From NCBI RefSeq assembly GCF_001570525.1, contig NZ_BBXC01000019.1, positions 62,001 to 126,000 of the forward strand: DNA of 64,000 bases. Reading direction: 5' to 3'. Each line of letters starts with the position of its first letter. Position 1 is the first letter of the stretch. The notes below the pieces were generated by a model. It did no database searches. It saw nothing but the letters and a program-made list of their open reading frames with translations, and was not told where the DNA came from. The DNA comes from Herbidospora sakaeratensis. Its GTDB lineage: Bacteria; Actinomycetota; Actinomycetes; Streptosporangiales; Streptosporangiaceae. This document shows positions 52,273 through 61,161 of the stretch, piece by piece. A program made the position numbers and the translations under genes.

Positions 52273-53123
52273 TCGCCGGTGAGGGCGAGGAAGGCGTCGT
52301 CCATCGAGCTGGTCTCGGTCTTGAGGTTGGAGATCGCCGAGTCGGGCAGGGCCGTGACGATCGCCCGGAGCACGTTCTGGTCTCCGGTCACGGTCACGTG
52401 GCCGGCCTCGACGGTCACCGAGTGCACCTCGGGCAGCGACTTGAGGCTCTCCACCGGCGCGGTCGTCCGGAAGGTGATGCGCTGCACGCCGCCCGTCCGC
52501 GAGATGAGCCCGGCCGGGGTGTCGACGGCGAGGACCGTGCCGTCGGCGATGACCGCGACCCGGTCGCAGAGGCGTTCGACCTCTTCCATGAAGTGGCTGA
52601 CCAGCAGCACGGTCACGCCGCGCTCGCGGATCCGGCTGATCAGCTCCCAGGTCTCACGCCGGGCCTGCGGGTCGAGGCCGGTCGTCAGCTCGTCCAGGAT
52701 CGCGATCTTGGGGTTGCCGACCAGGGCCAGCGCGATCGACAGGCGCTGCCGCTGGCCGCCCGACAGTTTGGCGAAGCCCACCTTGGGGTCCAGCCCGACC
52801 TCGTCGAGCAGCTCGGTCACCGAGGCGGGGTTGGCGTAGAAGGAGGCGTACAGGTCGAGGGCCTCGCCGACGCGGAGCTTGTCGGGCATGATGCTCTCCT
52901 GGAGCTGCACCCCGACCTGCTGCTTGAGGTCGGCCGCGACGTGGATGGCGCCGCCGTCGGGCTTGCGCAGCCCTGCCACGCACTCGACGGTCGTGGTCTT
53001 GCCGGCGCCGTTGCGGCCGACGATCCCGTAGATCTCGCCCTCTTCCACGGAGAACGAGACGTCCTTGACGGCGACCTTGGCGCCGTACTGCTTGCGCAGG
53101 TTCTGAACCGTGATGATTGCCAT
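52269..53123 (-). CDS. ABC transporter ATP-binding protein
   Basis: A 284-residue ATPase with Walker A GRNGAGKTTT, Q-loop VQLQE, signature LSGGQRQRLSIALALVG, Walker B IAILDEL, D-loop and H-loop LLVSHFMEEV, in the DrrA-like branch with a C-terminal domain of about 70 residues. It pairs with the downstream ABC-2 permease. The start codon is 134 bp from the divergent histidine-kinase start, an arrangement typical of LiaRS/BceRS-type control of exporters. Confidence 0.93.
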   Translation of the reverse strand: MAIITVQNLRKQYGAKVAVKDVSFSVEEGEIYGIVGRNGAGKTTTVECVAGLRKPDGGAIHVAADLKQQVGVQLQESIMPDKLRVGEALDLYASFYANPASVTELLDEVGLDPKVGFAKLSGGQRQRLSIALALVGNPKIAILDELTTGLDPQARRETWELISRIRERGVTVLLVSHFMEEVERLCDRVAVIADGTVLAVDTPAGLISRTGGVQRITFRTTAPVESLKSLPEVHSVTVEAGHVTVTGDQNVLRAIVTALPDSAISNLKTETSSMDDAFLALTGE

Positions 53124-53257
53124 GCCGAGAACGCTAGAAATCCGCGAGCTCGGAGGTAATGCGTCTGGTGACCCATCCGGGGTGGAGGAAACCCCACCCC
53201 CCCTCGGGCGGCTTCGTCCACTCCCCTCCGAGGCTGCGCGCGGTCACACTGAAACGC

Positions 53258-54745
53258 ATGAAGCAGGTCAGATCGCTCGGTTACGGGCTCGCGCTGTCGG
53301 CGTTGGTGGTCGTCCAGATCCCGGTCGCGCTGGTGTCGATCCTCGGGGTGCTGGTGTCGACCGTCCTGGGCATGGTGTTCCTGCTCGAACCGTCGGTACG
53401 GCTGATCCGCTTCATGGCCGGCATCGACCGGCACCTGATGCGCCGCTGGGTGGGGGTGGAGATCCCCACCCCCTACCGCCCCAAGCCGCCCGCGCTGGTG
53501 CGGGCCCGCGACGGCTACTACCACCACAAGGGCAAGCGCTACCGCACGGCGACCTCGCCGCACATCGACCGCATGCTGGCCTGGGTGATCACCGACCCGG
53601 CGACCTGGCGTGAGCTGGTGTGGATCATCCTCGACCCGTGGACCCGGTCGGTGCTGGCCCTGGGCCCGACGTTCGTCATCGGCTGGGGCATCTGGCTGAC
53701 CCTGTCGGAGGGCCTGTACTGGGGCCTGGCCCTCTCCGTCGCCGCCTTCTTCCTCGCCCCCGCGGCGCTGAAGAACTATGGCCTGTACGCCCTGGCCCTG
53801 CTCGGCCCCACGGCCAACACCCAGCTCGTCGGGCAGGTCAACAGGCTCAACCAGGTCAGGGCCGACCAGCTCGACCTCCAGGCCGCCGAGCTCCGCAGGA
53901 TCGAACGCGACCTCCACGACGGCGCCCAGGCGCGCATGGTGGCCGTCGGCATGACGATCGGCGCGGCCGAACAACTCGTCGACAACGACCCGAACGCGGC
54001 GAAGGCGCTGCTGGCGAAGGCCCGGGAGTCGTCGGCGACCGCCCTGCAGGAGCTCCGGCAGCTCGTCCGGGGCATCCACCCGCCCGTGCTGGCCGAACGG
54101 GGGCTCGGCGACGCCATCCGGGCGCTCGCCCTCGACAGCCCGCTCAAGGTCAAGGTCCACGCCGACCTGCTGGAACGGCCCGAGTCGCCGGTCGAGTCGG
54201 CGGTCTACTTCGCCGTCAGCGAGTTGCTGACCAACGCGTCGCGGTACGAGGCGTCCAAGGTCACCATCGACATCAGCCGGCGTGGCCGGGCGCTGCGGGT
54301 GACGGTGACCGACGACGGGCCGGGTGGGGCGAAGGCCACGCCGGGAGGGGGACTGGCCGGCATCGAGCGGCGGCTGGCGGCCTTCGACGGGGTGCTGGCC
54401 CTGTCGAGCCCGCCCGGCGGCGGCACCACCGCGACCATCGAGGTGCTCGACGCGCTCCCCGGTGACGAGGAGCTCGAACCGGTCAACGCGCTGCCGAAGG
54501 GCTGGCGCGGCCTGGTCTACGCACTGTGCTGGAGCCTGTGCTGGTTGCCGCTGTTCCCCCAGGGCCTGGTGGCGACGTTCATGTTGATCTTCCAGCCGGA
54601 CGAGCGGTCGTGGTTCCTGGCCCTGTACATGCCGCCTCCCTACCAGTGGCCCACGGTCGCGTTCATGATCGCGCTCGGCGCCACGATGCTGGCGACCGGT
54701 ATCCGGCTGAACCCGACGCCGGGCAAGAGTCCGGGCGTATGCTGA
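53258..54745 (+). CDS. Sensor histidine kinase (HisKA_3 / NarL type)
   Basis: 495 residues from ATG 53258. N-terminal helices (about 8-45) and a further pair (132-183) flank a cytosolic segment; the phosphoacceptor His220 is in ERDLHDGAQARMVAVGM, followed by an HATPase domain with SELLTNASRY (N box) and TDDGPGGA, GGGLAGIERRL. Unusually, two or three more hydrophobic helices follow the ATPase domain (GLVYALCWSLCWLPLFPQG, WPTVAFMIALGATMLATG). The response regulator starts seven bases after its stop. The divergent ABC exporter is a likely target. Confidence 0.9.
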   Translation: MKQVRSLGYGLALSALVVVQIPVALVSILGVLVSTVLGMVFLLEPSVRLIRFMAGIDRHLMRRWVGVEIPTPYRPKPPALVRARDGYYHHKGKRYRTATSPHIDRMLAWVITDPATWRELVWIILDPWTRSVLALGPTFVIGWGIWLTLSEGLYWGLALSVAAFFLAPAALKNYGLYALALLGPTANTQLVGQVNRLNQVRADQLDLQAAELRRIERDLHDGAQARMVAVGMTIGAAEQLVDNDPNAAKALLAKARESSATALQELRQLVRGIHPPVLAERGLGDAIRALALDSPLKVKVHADLLERPESPVESAVYFAVSELLTNASRYEASKVTIDISRRGRALRVTVTDDGPGGAKATPGGGLAGIERRLAAFDGVLALSSPPGGGTTATIEVLDALPGDEELEPVNALPKGWRGLVYALCWSLCWLPLFPQGLVATFMLIFQPDERSWFLALYMPPPYQWPTVAFMIALGATMLATGIRLNPTPGKSPGVC

Positions 54746-54751
54746 CCGATC

Positions 54752-55399
54752 ATGAAGGTCGTACTCGCCGAAGACCTCCACCTGCTCCGCGAGGGCCTCG
54801 TCCACCTGCTCCGCGCCCATGAGTTCGACGTGGTCGCCGCGGTCGAATCAGGCCCCGAACTCCTGACGGCCCTGGTCACCCACCGCCCCGACGTCGCCGT
54901 CGTCGATGTACGGCTGCCGCCCACCTTCACCGACGAAGGGCTGCAGGCCGCGCTGGCCGCCCGCAAACAGGTCCCCGGATTACCGGTGCTGGTGCTCTCG
55001 CAGCACGTCCAGCAACTCTACGCCCGCGAACTGCTCGCCGACGGCACCGGCGGCATCGGCTACCTGCTGAAAGACCGTGTCTTCAACACCGAGCAGTTCA
55101 TCGACGCGGTGCGGCGGGTGGCCGGCGGCGGCACCGCGATGGACCCCGACGTGATCGCCAAGCTCATGGTCAGCAACGCCCGCAACGAGCCGATCGCCCG
55201 CCTCACCCCACGCGAACGCGAGGTCTTGGAGCTGATGGCCGAAGGACGCTCGAACGCCGCGATCGGCCAGCGCCTGTTCCTCAGCGAGAGCGCCGTGGGC
55301 AAACACACGGCCAGCATCTTCGGCAAACTCGATCTGGCCCCGAGTGACGACGACAATCGGCGGGTATTGGCCGTTCTGGCGTATTTGAACGGGCGGTGA
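54752..55399 (+). CDS. LuxR/NarL-type response regulator
   Basis: A 215-residue two-domain regulator. Receiver: AED at 6-8, phosphoacceptor Asp52 in VAVVDVRLPP, and the conserved Lys in YLLKDRV. DNA-binding: LTPREREVLELMAEGRSNAAIGQRLFLSESAVGKHTASIFGKL. The kinase gene is immediately upstream. Members of this family typically activate a nearby exporter in response to membrane stress. Confidence 0.94.
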   Translation: MKVVLAEDLHLLREGLVHLLRAHEFDVVAAVESGPELLTALVTHRPDVAVVDVRLPPTFTDEGLQAALAARKQVPGLPVLVLSQHVQQLYARELLADGTGGIGYLLKDRVFNTEQFIDAVRRVAGGGTAMDPDVIAKLMVSNARNEPIARLTPREREVLELMAEGRSNAAIGQRLFLSESAVGKHTASIFGKLDLAPSDDDNRRVLAVLAYLNGR

Positions 55400-55467
55400 T
55401 GGTCGGGTTTTGTCGGTAGTGATGGGTAGCGTGTCGTCACTGCCAGTGGTGAGGTCGGAGGTCAACG

Positions 55468-56559
55468 GTGAAAGTCCAGGTCAACCGCGATGTGCTGGCT
55501 GAGGCCGTGGGCTGGTGCGCCCGCATCCTGCCGACCCGTCCGGCGCTGCCGGTGCTGACGGGCCTGCTCCTCGACGCCTCCGGCGACCTGCGCATCTCCG
55601 CTTTCGACTACGACGTGTCGGCCAGGGCCGACGTCGACGCCGCGGTCGCCGAGCCGGGCCAGGTGCTGCTGCCCGGCCGGGTGCTCGCCGAGATCGTCCG
55701 CAGCCTGCCCGGTGACGTGGTCGACATCACCACCAGCGGCAACGAAGCGGTGCTGACCTGCGGCAGCGCCGAGTTCGGGCTGCTGACCATGCCGGCCGAC
55801 GACTTCCCCACCCTGCCGCCGATGCCGGCCAAGGTCGGCGCGGTCGGCGGCGCGTTGTTCGCCTCGGCCGTGGCCCAGGTCGCCGTGGCCGCCAGCCGCG
55901 ACAACACGCTGCCGATGCTGACCGCGATCAGGGTCGACACCGACGGCGTCAACATGACGATGGCGGCGACCGACCGCTACCGCATCGCCGCCCGCGACTT
56001 CCTCTGGCACCCCGAGACCGAAGGCACGTCCCACGGCGCGATGATCCCGGCGAAGGTCCTGGTCGACGTCGCCAAGTCGTTGCGCGTCGGCGAGGTGAGC
56101 GTCTGCCTCGGCGGCAACGTGGCCGGCTTCGAAAGCGCCGGCAAGTCGACGACGGTCCGGCTGCTCGACGAGCAGTTCATCGACTACCGGTCGAGGCTCG
56201 ACGGGAACTGGGGCATCAAGGCCACGGTCAGCGTCCAGCCGTTCCTCGAGGCGATCCGCCGCGTGGCCCTGGTCGCCGGGGCCCATTCGGCCGTACGTCT
56301 GTCGTTCTCCCAGGGCCAGGTGCTGATCCAGGCCGCGGGCGACGAGATCGGCCGGGGCGCCGAGGCGATGCAGGCCGACCTCGACGGCGACGACATCCTC
56401 ATCGCCTTCCAGCCGCACTTCCTGCTCGAAGGGCTGGCCGGGGTCGAGACCGAGCAGGCGGTGATCCACCTCGACTCGCCCACCCGCCCGGCGCTGATCA
56501 CCGACGCGGGCGACGACCCCGCCTTCCGCTACCTCGTGATGTCGTTGCGGATCAACTAG
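55468..56559 (+). CDS. Second DNA polymerase III beta clamp (DnaN paralogue)
   Basis: A 363-residue homologue of the clamp at 733-1869: both begin with VNRDVLAEAV / VDRDVLAEAV, and share SAFDYDVSA, NTLPMLTAIRV, ATDRYRIAARDF, FQPHFLLEGL and the end YLVMSLRI. Identity is clearly lower than for orthologues, and the C-terminal pocket reads VMSLRIN rather than IMPIRL, so partner binding may differ. It stands alone after the two-component genes and overlaps the convergent GntR gene by four bases. Paralogues of DnaN are known in some actinobacteria; their function is unclear. Confidence 0.9.
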   Translation: MKVQVNRDVLAEAVGWCARILPTRPALPVLTGLLLDASGDLRISAFDYDVSARADVDAAVAEPGQVLLPGRVLAEIVRSLPGDVVDITTSGNEAVLTCGSAEFGLLTMPADDFPTLPPMPAKVGAVGGALFASAVAQVAVAASRDNTLPMLTAIRVDTDGVNMTMAATDRYRIAARDFLWHPETEGTSHGAMIPAKVLVDVAKSLRVGEVSVCLGGNVAGFESAGKSTTVRLLDEQFIDYRSRLDGNWGIKATVSVQPFLEAIRRVALVAGAHSAVRLSFSQGQVLIQAAGDEIGRGAEAMQADLDGDDILIAFQPHFLLEGLAGVETEQAVIHLDSPTRPALITDAGDDPAFRYLVMSLRIN

Positions 56560-57242
56560 TCGAGCTCGCCCGTCTCGGTGAGGGCGATCAGGATGTGCTC
56601 CATGCACGCGTGCCCCGCGTGCTCGGCCGCCGTGGCGTCGCCCGAGGCGATCGCGCGCAGAATGCCGTCGTGGGGGATGTAGTTCTGCTCCAGCGACCCG
56701 CCGGCCGCCGCGATGCTGGTGCGCAGCGCCGCGGAGAAGTCGACGTAGAGGTCGATCAGCACCCGGTTGTGGGTGGCCTGCACGACCGCGACGTGGAAGG
56801 CCAGGTCGGCCTCGACGAACGCGTCGACGTCGCCGGAGGCCCAGGCCTGCTCGCGCCGGGTCAGCGCCGCCTGGATGTTGACGATGTCGGCGTCACTGCG
56901 CCGGGTCGCCGCCAGCCGGGCCGCCTCGACCTCAAGGGCCCGCCTGACTTCGAGGATCTCCAGCTGCTCGGCCGCCCGCAGCCGCCGCGCCATCGCGCCG
57001 GACAGCTCACTGATGGCCCTGACATACGTGCCGTCGCCCTGACGGCAGTCGAGCAGCCCTGCGTGGGTCAGCGCCCGCACGGCTTCACGAACCGTGTTAC
57101 GCCCCACGCCGAGCTGCTCGGCCAATACGGTCTCGGTCGGGATCTTGGCGTTCAGCTTCCACGAGCCCGAAGTGATCTGCTCTTTGAGCTGGTCGATCAC
57201 CTGGTCCACGAGAGACGCCCGCTGCGCCGTACGCAGACTCAC
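56556..57242 (-). CDS. GntR/FadR-family transcriptional regulator
   Basis: A 228-residue regulator. The N-terminal winged helix runs VIDQLKEQITSGSWKLNAKIPTETVLAEQLGVGRNTVREAVRALTHAGLLDCRQGDGTYV; the C-terminal FCD domain has the metal-coordinating pattern (EADLAFHVAVVQATHNRVL, EHAGHACMEHI). FCD regulators usually respond to carboxylic acids. An inverted repeat 25-51 bp upstream is a candidate operator. The gene is convergent with the second dnaN. Confidence 0.92.
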   Translation of the reverse strand: MSLRTAQRASLVDQVIDQLKEQITSGSWKLNAKIPTETVLAEQLGVGRNTVREAVRALTHAGLLDCRQGDGTYVRAISELSGAMARRLRAAEQLEILEVRRALEVEAARLAATRRSDADIVNIQAALTRREQAWASGDVDAFVEADLAFHVAVVQATHNRVLIDLYVDFSAALRTSIAAAGGSLEQNYIPHDGILRAIASGDATAAEHAGHACMEHILIALTETGELD

Positions 57243-57266
57243 AACAGTCCGCCTCCTAAGGGGAAA

Positions 57267-57293
57267 CCAGTCATCCCATGAGTCAATGACTGG
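57267..57293. promoter_or_regulatory. Candidate operator upstream of the GntR gene
   Basis: CCAGTCAT (57267-57274) and ATGACTGG (57286-57293) form an inverted repeat with 11 bp between. FadR-type operators are usually more compact, so it may be two half-sites or part of the promoter. Confidence 0.5.
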
Positions 57294-57308
57294 TCGACCC
57301 TAATTATT

Positions 57309-57340
57309 CCAGAGCTTCGGACACAAATCCGAAGCTCTGG
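57309..57340. terminator. Perfect hairpin between the XRE-TPR and GntR genes
   Basis: 13-bp stem CCAGAGCTTCGGA / TCCGAAGCTCTGG with loop CACAAA, just after the stop of the XRE-TPR gene on the minus strand, followed on that strand by AATAATTA. Confidence 0.75.
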
Positions 57341-57345
57341 GAGGC

Positions 57346-58674
57346 TTATCGCGTCAGTACCGCAGGTGTGACGATGCCGGGCATGTTCGCGTGCACGCCC
57401 ACCGCTTCGAGCGCTCTGCGGTATGCCTTCGACTGGTCTTCGCGAGATCCGGCCTGACCCCACAGATCGCCCAGTTCACGCCAGGTGCGGGCCGCCTCGC
57501 GGTCGGGCGCGGGCCCGGTCGCGGAGAGCAGGTCCTGCGCCTTGCGCAGCTCGGCGGTCGCGCTTTGGGACCGTGCCAAATGGACTTCCGCCAGTACGAG
57601 GTAGGCAGTCGCGGGAATCGTGCCCCGGATGCCGACCAACTGGTCGAGAGCGCGGTTGGCCAGTTCGGCGGCGCCTTCGGTGTCACCCGAGCGCAGCCGC
57701 ACCGACGACATCACGATCAGGCTGCGCGCATGGTCGAGGTGTTCGGCCGGGAAGGCGCCCAGCACCGAACCGGCGGACGCCGCGAGGGCGTTGGCGCGGT
57801 CCAGATCGGCGTCTTCGGGGTGGGTGGCTGTGATCTTCGCCCAGGTCATCGCGATGCGGGCCATCCGGACCGCCATGCGCGACGGCCGACCGGCCGCGAT
57901 CGCGTCCTCCGCGAGCTGCACCGCGAGCGCCGAGTCCTCCCCTTCTGCGGCGGTCACGCTGGCCTGCCAGAGCGCGAGGATCTCGGTCGTTCGGTCTTCG
58001 ACCTGCGGCAGCCCATTGGCCACAAGGACGCGGTCGACGAACGGAAGTCCGGTCTCGGTCTCGGCGAGCGCCGCGGCGAGTTCCACGGCGAGTTCGCCCT
58101 GGGTCACCCCGAGCGCCTCGACGCGGCTCAACGCGTGTGCACCCAGGTCGCGGGCGCGGGCGAGGTCGCCGGCCCGGTGGTAACACCGGCAGAGGGCGAC
58201 GGTCAGGGGCAGTGCGGCCAGGCGCTCGGGGTGGGCGCCGGCCTCCCGCCGCAGTCGTTCGTAAGCCTCGACGGCCCGGCCGATGCGGCCCTGCGCCTCA
58301 AGCGCGCGGGCCCGGCCGAGACGGGCGTGGGCGGCGAGCATGGCGTTGTCCTCGCCGGCCGCCTTGACGATGTCGCTGAATCGGTCGGCCGCCATGGCCG
58401 GGTCGCCGTGGTGCAGCTCGAGTTCGGCGTGCCGGAGGCCAAGCTCGGTGTCGATCCGCTGACGCGGCTCTATTCCATGAAGGAGGAACTCCGTCGTGCA
58501 GCCGAGTCGCTCGGCGAGAAGGCGGGCGACGACGGGCGTCGGCGTTCGCTTCCCCGATTCGATGAGAGAGACGTAGCTGTCGGACAGATCGGGCCCAGCG
58601 AGCTGGGCCTGGGACATGCGCCTGCTCAGTCGCAGCGCTCGGACGCGGTCGCCTATGGTTCCCTGACTCGGCAT
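57346..58674 (-). CDS. XRE regulator with TPR-like repeats
   Basis: 442 residues from ATG 58674. N-terminal helix-turn-helix (RVRALRLSRRMSQAQLAGPDLSDSYVSLIESGKRTPTP) and then helical repeats to the end (AMLAAHARLGRARALEAQGRIGRAVEAYERL and others), the plan of NsdA-like streptomycete regulators and Rgg/PlcR-type sensors. Streptomyces relatives affect development and antibiotic production. No peptide gene is obvious beside it. Confidence 0.88.
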   Translation of the reverse strand: MPSQGTIGDRVRALRLSRRMSQAQLAGPDLSDSYVSLIESGKRTPTPVVARLLAERLGCTTEFLLHGIEPRQRIDTELGLRHAELELHHGDPAMAADRFSDIVKAAGEDNAMLAAHARLGRARALEAQGRIGRAVEAYERLRREAGAHPERLAALPLTVALCRCYHRAGDLARARDLGAHALSRVEALGVTQGELAVELAAALAETETGLPFVDRVLVANGLPQVEDRTTEILALWQASVTAAEGEDSALAVQLAEDAIAAGRPSRMAVRMARIAMTWAKITATHPEDADLDRANALAASAGSVLGAFPAEHLDHARSLIVMSSVRLRSGDTEGAAELANRALDQLVGIRGTIPATAYLVLAEVHLARSQSATAELRKAQDLLSATGPAPDREAARTWRELGDLWGQAGSREDQSKAYRRALEAVGVHANMPGIVTPAVLTR

Positions 58675-58755
58675 CTGTTCTCTCAGGGCAGGGGATTGGT
58701 CAATGGTCCCGCCATGATGGCACGAAGCTGTCGAATCGGGTAACCCTCCCGTCAA

Positions 58756-58794
58756 GAATCCCGAGGGCGAACTATGTTCGCGCCTCGGGAATCC
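58756..58794 (-). terminator. Hairpin downstream of the PH-domain gene
   Basis: AATCCCGAGGGCGAAC pairs with GTTCGCGCCTCGGGAATC with one bulge; it closes the PH-domain transcript on the minus strand. Confidence 0.6.
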
Positions 58795-58819
58795 TCGCTG
58801 GAAAGCGGCATAACGGACG

Positions 58820-59350
58820 TTAGTCGTCCGAGTCGTCCTTGTTCGGGAAGATCATCTGGCAGACCTCGAGGTATAGCGTCTCGGGATACGGAATGTAAGG
58901 GACCGTCCGCAACGCCTGGTCTTGACCGGCCGATTCCATGACGAATTCCCCGTAGCCGAGAATCCTGCCCATGAGGTCACGCTGGAAGCTCATGTCGGTG
59001 ACCTTGCCGAGGGGCATCATGGCCACCTTGCGGGTGATCAGCCCGGTGGCCAGCATCATGCGCTGAGAGGTGACGACGAAGTAGTCGACCGACCACTCCG
59101 CCACCTTCCACACGAAGCGGATCAGCAGCAGGAGCCAGGCCCACCAGATGATGACAAGGGCCTGGCCGCCGCTTGCGGGGCCGAGCCACTGGCTGGCGAG
59201 CCCGGCGATGATCAGGCCGCCGAAGATCTCGGCGACCGGTCGGAGCAGCACGGCCGGATGGCGGCGAACCATGATGACCTGATGCTCGTGGGGAAGTAAG
59301 TAGCGGTTGACGGAGGACGGGGCGGAGTCCCCGTGGGTGACTAGTCTCAT
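58820..59350 (-). CDS. PH-domain membrane protein (bPH2/YdbT type)
   Basis: A 176-residue protein with two adjacent membrane helices (EIFGGLIIAGLASQWLG, ALVIIWWAWLLLLIRFVW) and then a bacterial PH-like domain (SVDYFVVTSQRMMLATGLITRKVAMMPLGKVTDMSFQRDLMGRILGYG). The tail is acidic (NKDDSDD). Such proteins are widespread in actinobacteria; function unknown, perhaps stress-related membrane organisation. Its ATG overlaps the stop of the small upstream gene. Confidence 0.88.
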   Translation of the reverse strand: MRLVTHGDSAPSSVNRYLLPHEHQVIMVRRHPAVLLRPVAEIFGGLIIAGLASQWLGPASGGQALVIIWWAWLLLLIRFVWKVAEWSVDYFVVTSQRMMLATGLITRKVAMMPLGKVTDMSFQRDLMGRILGYGEFVMESAGQDQALRTVPYIPYPETLYLEVCQMIFPNKDDSDD

Positions 59351-59514
59351 GACAGTCGCGCGAAGAATTGGGCGACTGAGTTGGCGCCGTTGACGACCCC
59401 GGTGACCGCGCCGGTCACGGTGTCGGCGGCGTCATGCGGCCGCGACAACAGGTAGAAAGCCACCAGAGCAACAGCTCCCCACTTGAGAATCTTCTTGACC
59501 TGCACTGCGGTCAC
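59347..59514 (-). CDS. 55-residue membrane peptide coupled to the PH-domain gene
   Basis: A frame too short for routine gene lists: GTG 59514, GGGAG just upstream, sequence TAVQVKKILKWGAVALVAFY and on to LLSRPHDAADTVTGAVTGVV, ending with AQFFARLS. It has one membrane helix (about 12-24). Its stop overlaps the ATG of the PH-domain gene as ATGA, so the two are translationally coupled. A second GTG at 59505 is an alternative start. Similar small proteins occur before this PH gene in relatives, as far as I recall; unproven. Confidence 0.7.
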   Translation of the reverse strand: MTAVQVKKILKWGAVALVAFYLLSRPHDAADTVTGAVTGVVNGANSVAQFFARLS

Positions 59515-59587
59515 CACTCCCACTGAGTCATAGATTACCCAGGCACCTGGTTCGGTAAAGCGCTTAAAGCCGGAACTACCGGCCTCG

Positions 59588-59782
59588 CTATGACTCCGTC
59601 GCGGTAGCGAGAACCTGGAGGTGCCGGCGCGCGATGCGCTCCACCAGCCCGGGATAGGCGTGACCCGTCACTTCCACGGCCCCATGGTGGGCGGCCTGAA
59701 TACAGCGCGTGACAGTGGAGGCCGGGTGAATTCCGGCGAACTCGTCACGGAGCATGGCCTCGACCTGCTCATACTGACTCAT
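59588..59782 (-). CDS. Small three-helix-bundle protein (DUF3562-like)
   Basis: 64 residues from ATG 59782 with GGAGAG immediately upstream: MSQYEQVEAMLRDEFAGIHP, then VTRCIQAAHHGAVEVTG and LVERIARRHLQVLA. It has the plan of the small dimerising three-helix proteins abundant in actinobacteria (DVDPATVERVV...VPLLVER type). Function unknown. The promoter would lie in the 95 bp before upp. Confidence 0.7.
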   Translation of the reverse strand: MSQYEQVEAMLRDEFAGIHPASTVTRCIQAAHHGAVEVTGHAYPGLVERIARRHLQVLATATES

Positions 59783-59877
59783 GGCTCTCCCTGGTGCGCG
59801 CCCCACGTAACACCGAGTGACGCTAAAGAGACGTCGTCACTACTGTACGTACCCGAGCAGTCACCAAGTGTAACTAA

Positions 59878-60516
59878 TCAGGCGACACCGTAGAGCCGGT
59901 CTCCGGCGTCGCCGAGGCCGGGGAGGATGTAGCCCTGGTCGTTGAGCCGCTCGTCGAGGCCCGCGGTGACGAGCTTGATGGGGTGGCCGGAGTCCTTGAA
60001 GACCGCGTCGAGGTGGGCGATGCCCTCCGGGGCGGCCAGGAGACAGAGCGCGGTCACGTCGACGGCGCCCCGGGCGAAGAGGAACTGGATCGCGGCGGCC
60101 AGGGTGCCGCCGGTCGCGAGCATCGGGTCGAGCACGAAGCACTGCCGGCCCGACAGGTCGTCGGGCAGCCGGGTGGCGTAGGTGGAGGCTTCGAGGGTCT
60201 GCTCGTTGCGGATCATGCCGAGGAAGCCGACCTCGGCCGTGGGGAGCAGCCGCATCATCCCGTCGAGCATGCCGAGGCCCGCCCGCAGGATCGGCACTAC
60301 CAAAGGTGTGGGACGAGACAGACGTACACCCTGAGTGGGAGTGAGCGGCGTCTCCACGGTCACCTCGGTGACGCGCACGTCCCGGGTCGCCTCGTAGGCG
60401 AGGAGGGTCACCAGTTCGTCGGCCAGCCGCCGGAAGGTCGGCGAGTCGGTCCGCACGTCACGAAGGGTCGTGAGCTTGTGCGACACGAGCGGGTGGTCAA
60501 CGACATGGGTCTCCAT
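59878..60516 (-). CDS. upp: Uracil phosphoribosyltransferase
   Basis: Salvage enzyme joining uracil and PRPP to give UMP. The start at ATG 60516 gives the usual 212 residues: [41 protein letters not shown], the PRPP motif [16 protein letters not shown], and [11 protein letters not shown] at the C-terminus, which contacts the uracil. It is divergent from the tadA-associated genes. Confidence 0.96.
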   Translation of the reverse strand: METHVVDHPLVSHKLTTLRDVRTDSPTFRRLADELVTLLAYEATRDVRVTEVTVETPLTPTQGVRLSRPTPLVVPILRAGLGMLDGMMRLLPTAEVGFLGMIRNEQTLEASTYATRLPDDLSGRQCFVLDPMLATGGTLAAAIQFLFARGAVDVTALCLLAAPEGIAHLDAVFKDSGHPIKLVTAGLDERLNDQGYILPGLGDAGDRLYGVA

Positions 60517-60654
60517 GGGACAAAAGGTACCGTCAACCGGAACAGACATCCGAACCCGCCCGGCGGTTTTGATCACAATTTGCGCGACAACCGGACGGGG
60601 GTGTCGCGCGTCTGAAACCATTACGGCCGTGATGACCGCGTCGGTGGAGATCAG

Positions 60655-61143
60655 ATGACAGACGAAGACGTACTTGACTTCGCCATCGTGGTCTACCGCG
60701 AAGACGACCAGTGGGAAGCCGAAATGCTCCCGGTGGCGCTCACCTCTGACCTCCGGGGCCTGCTCCAGGCGCTGCGCCAGCAGCCCAGCAACGCCGGAAC
60801 GATTGGCCTGGTCGCCGTTGGGGATGACTTCTTCGTGGCATTACGGGTCTTCGGCGAGCGGGTGAGCGTCTTCCTGTCAGACATCACCGCGTCGTGGGAG
60901 TGGCCGCTGGCGCGGCAGGTGCTCGACTTCATCGACGTCCCGGTGCCCGAGGAGGAGGAGCTCGACAGCGTGTTGCCCGCGGGCGACCTGTCGGTCTTCG
61001 CCGACCTCGGCCTCGACGAGATGGAGCTGGGGGCCCTGTCGGGCGACCGCGACCTCTACCCCGACGAGGTGCTGTTCAGCATCGCCGCCCGACTCGGATT
61101 CCGCGACCCCTTCGAACGCGCCGTCGACGCCATCATCGGCTAA
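60655..61143 (+). CDS. tRNA adenosine deaminase-associated protein 1
   Basis: A 162-residue acidic protein found next to tadA in actinobacteria. It has an N-terminal mixed alpha/beta part ([55 protein letters not shown]) and a C-terminal motif ([17 protein letters not shown]...[16 protein letters not shown]) shared with the next gene. Function is unknown; a helper of TadA or tRNA binding is often suggested. 18 bp separate it from its paralogue. Confidence 0.88.
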   Translation: MTDEDVLDFAIVVYREDDQWEAEMLPVALTSDLRGLLQALRQQPSNAGTIGLVAVGDDFFVALRVFGERVSVFLSDITASWEWPLARQVLDFIDVPVPEEEELDSVLPAGDLSVFADLGLDEMELGALSGDRDLYPDEVLFSIAARLGFRDPFERAVDAIIG

Positions 61144-61161
61144 AAACCTCGGGACCTCGCC

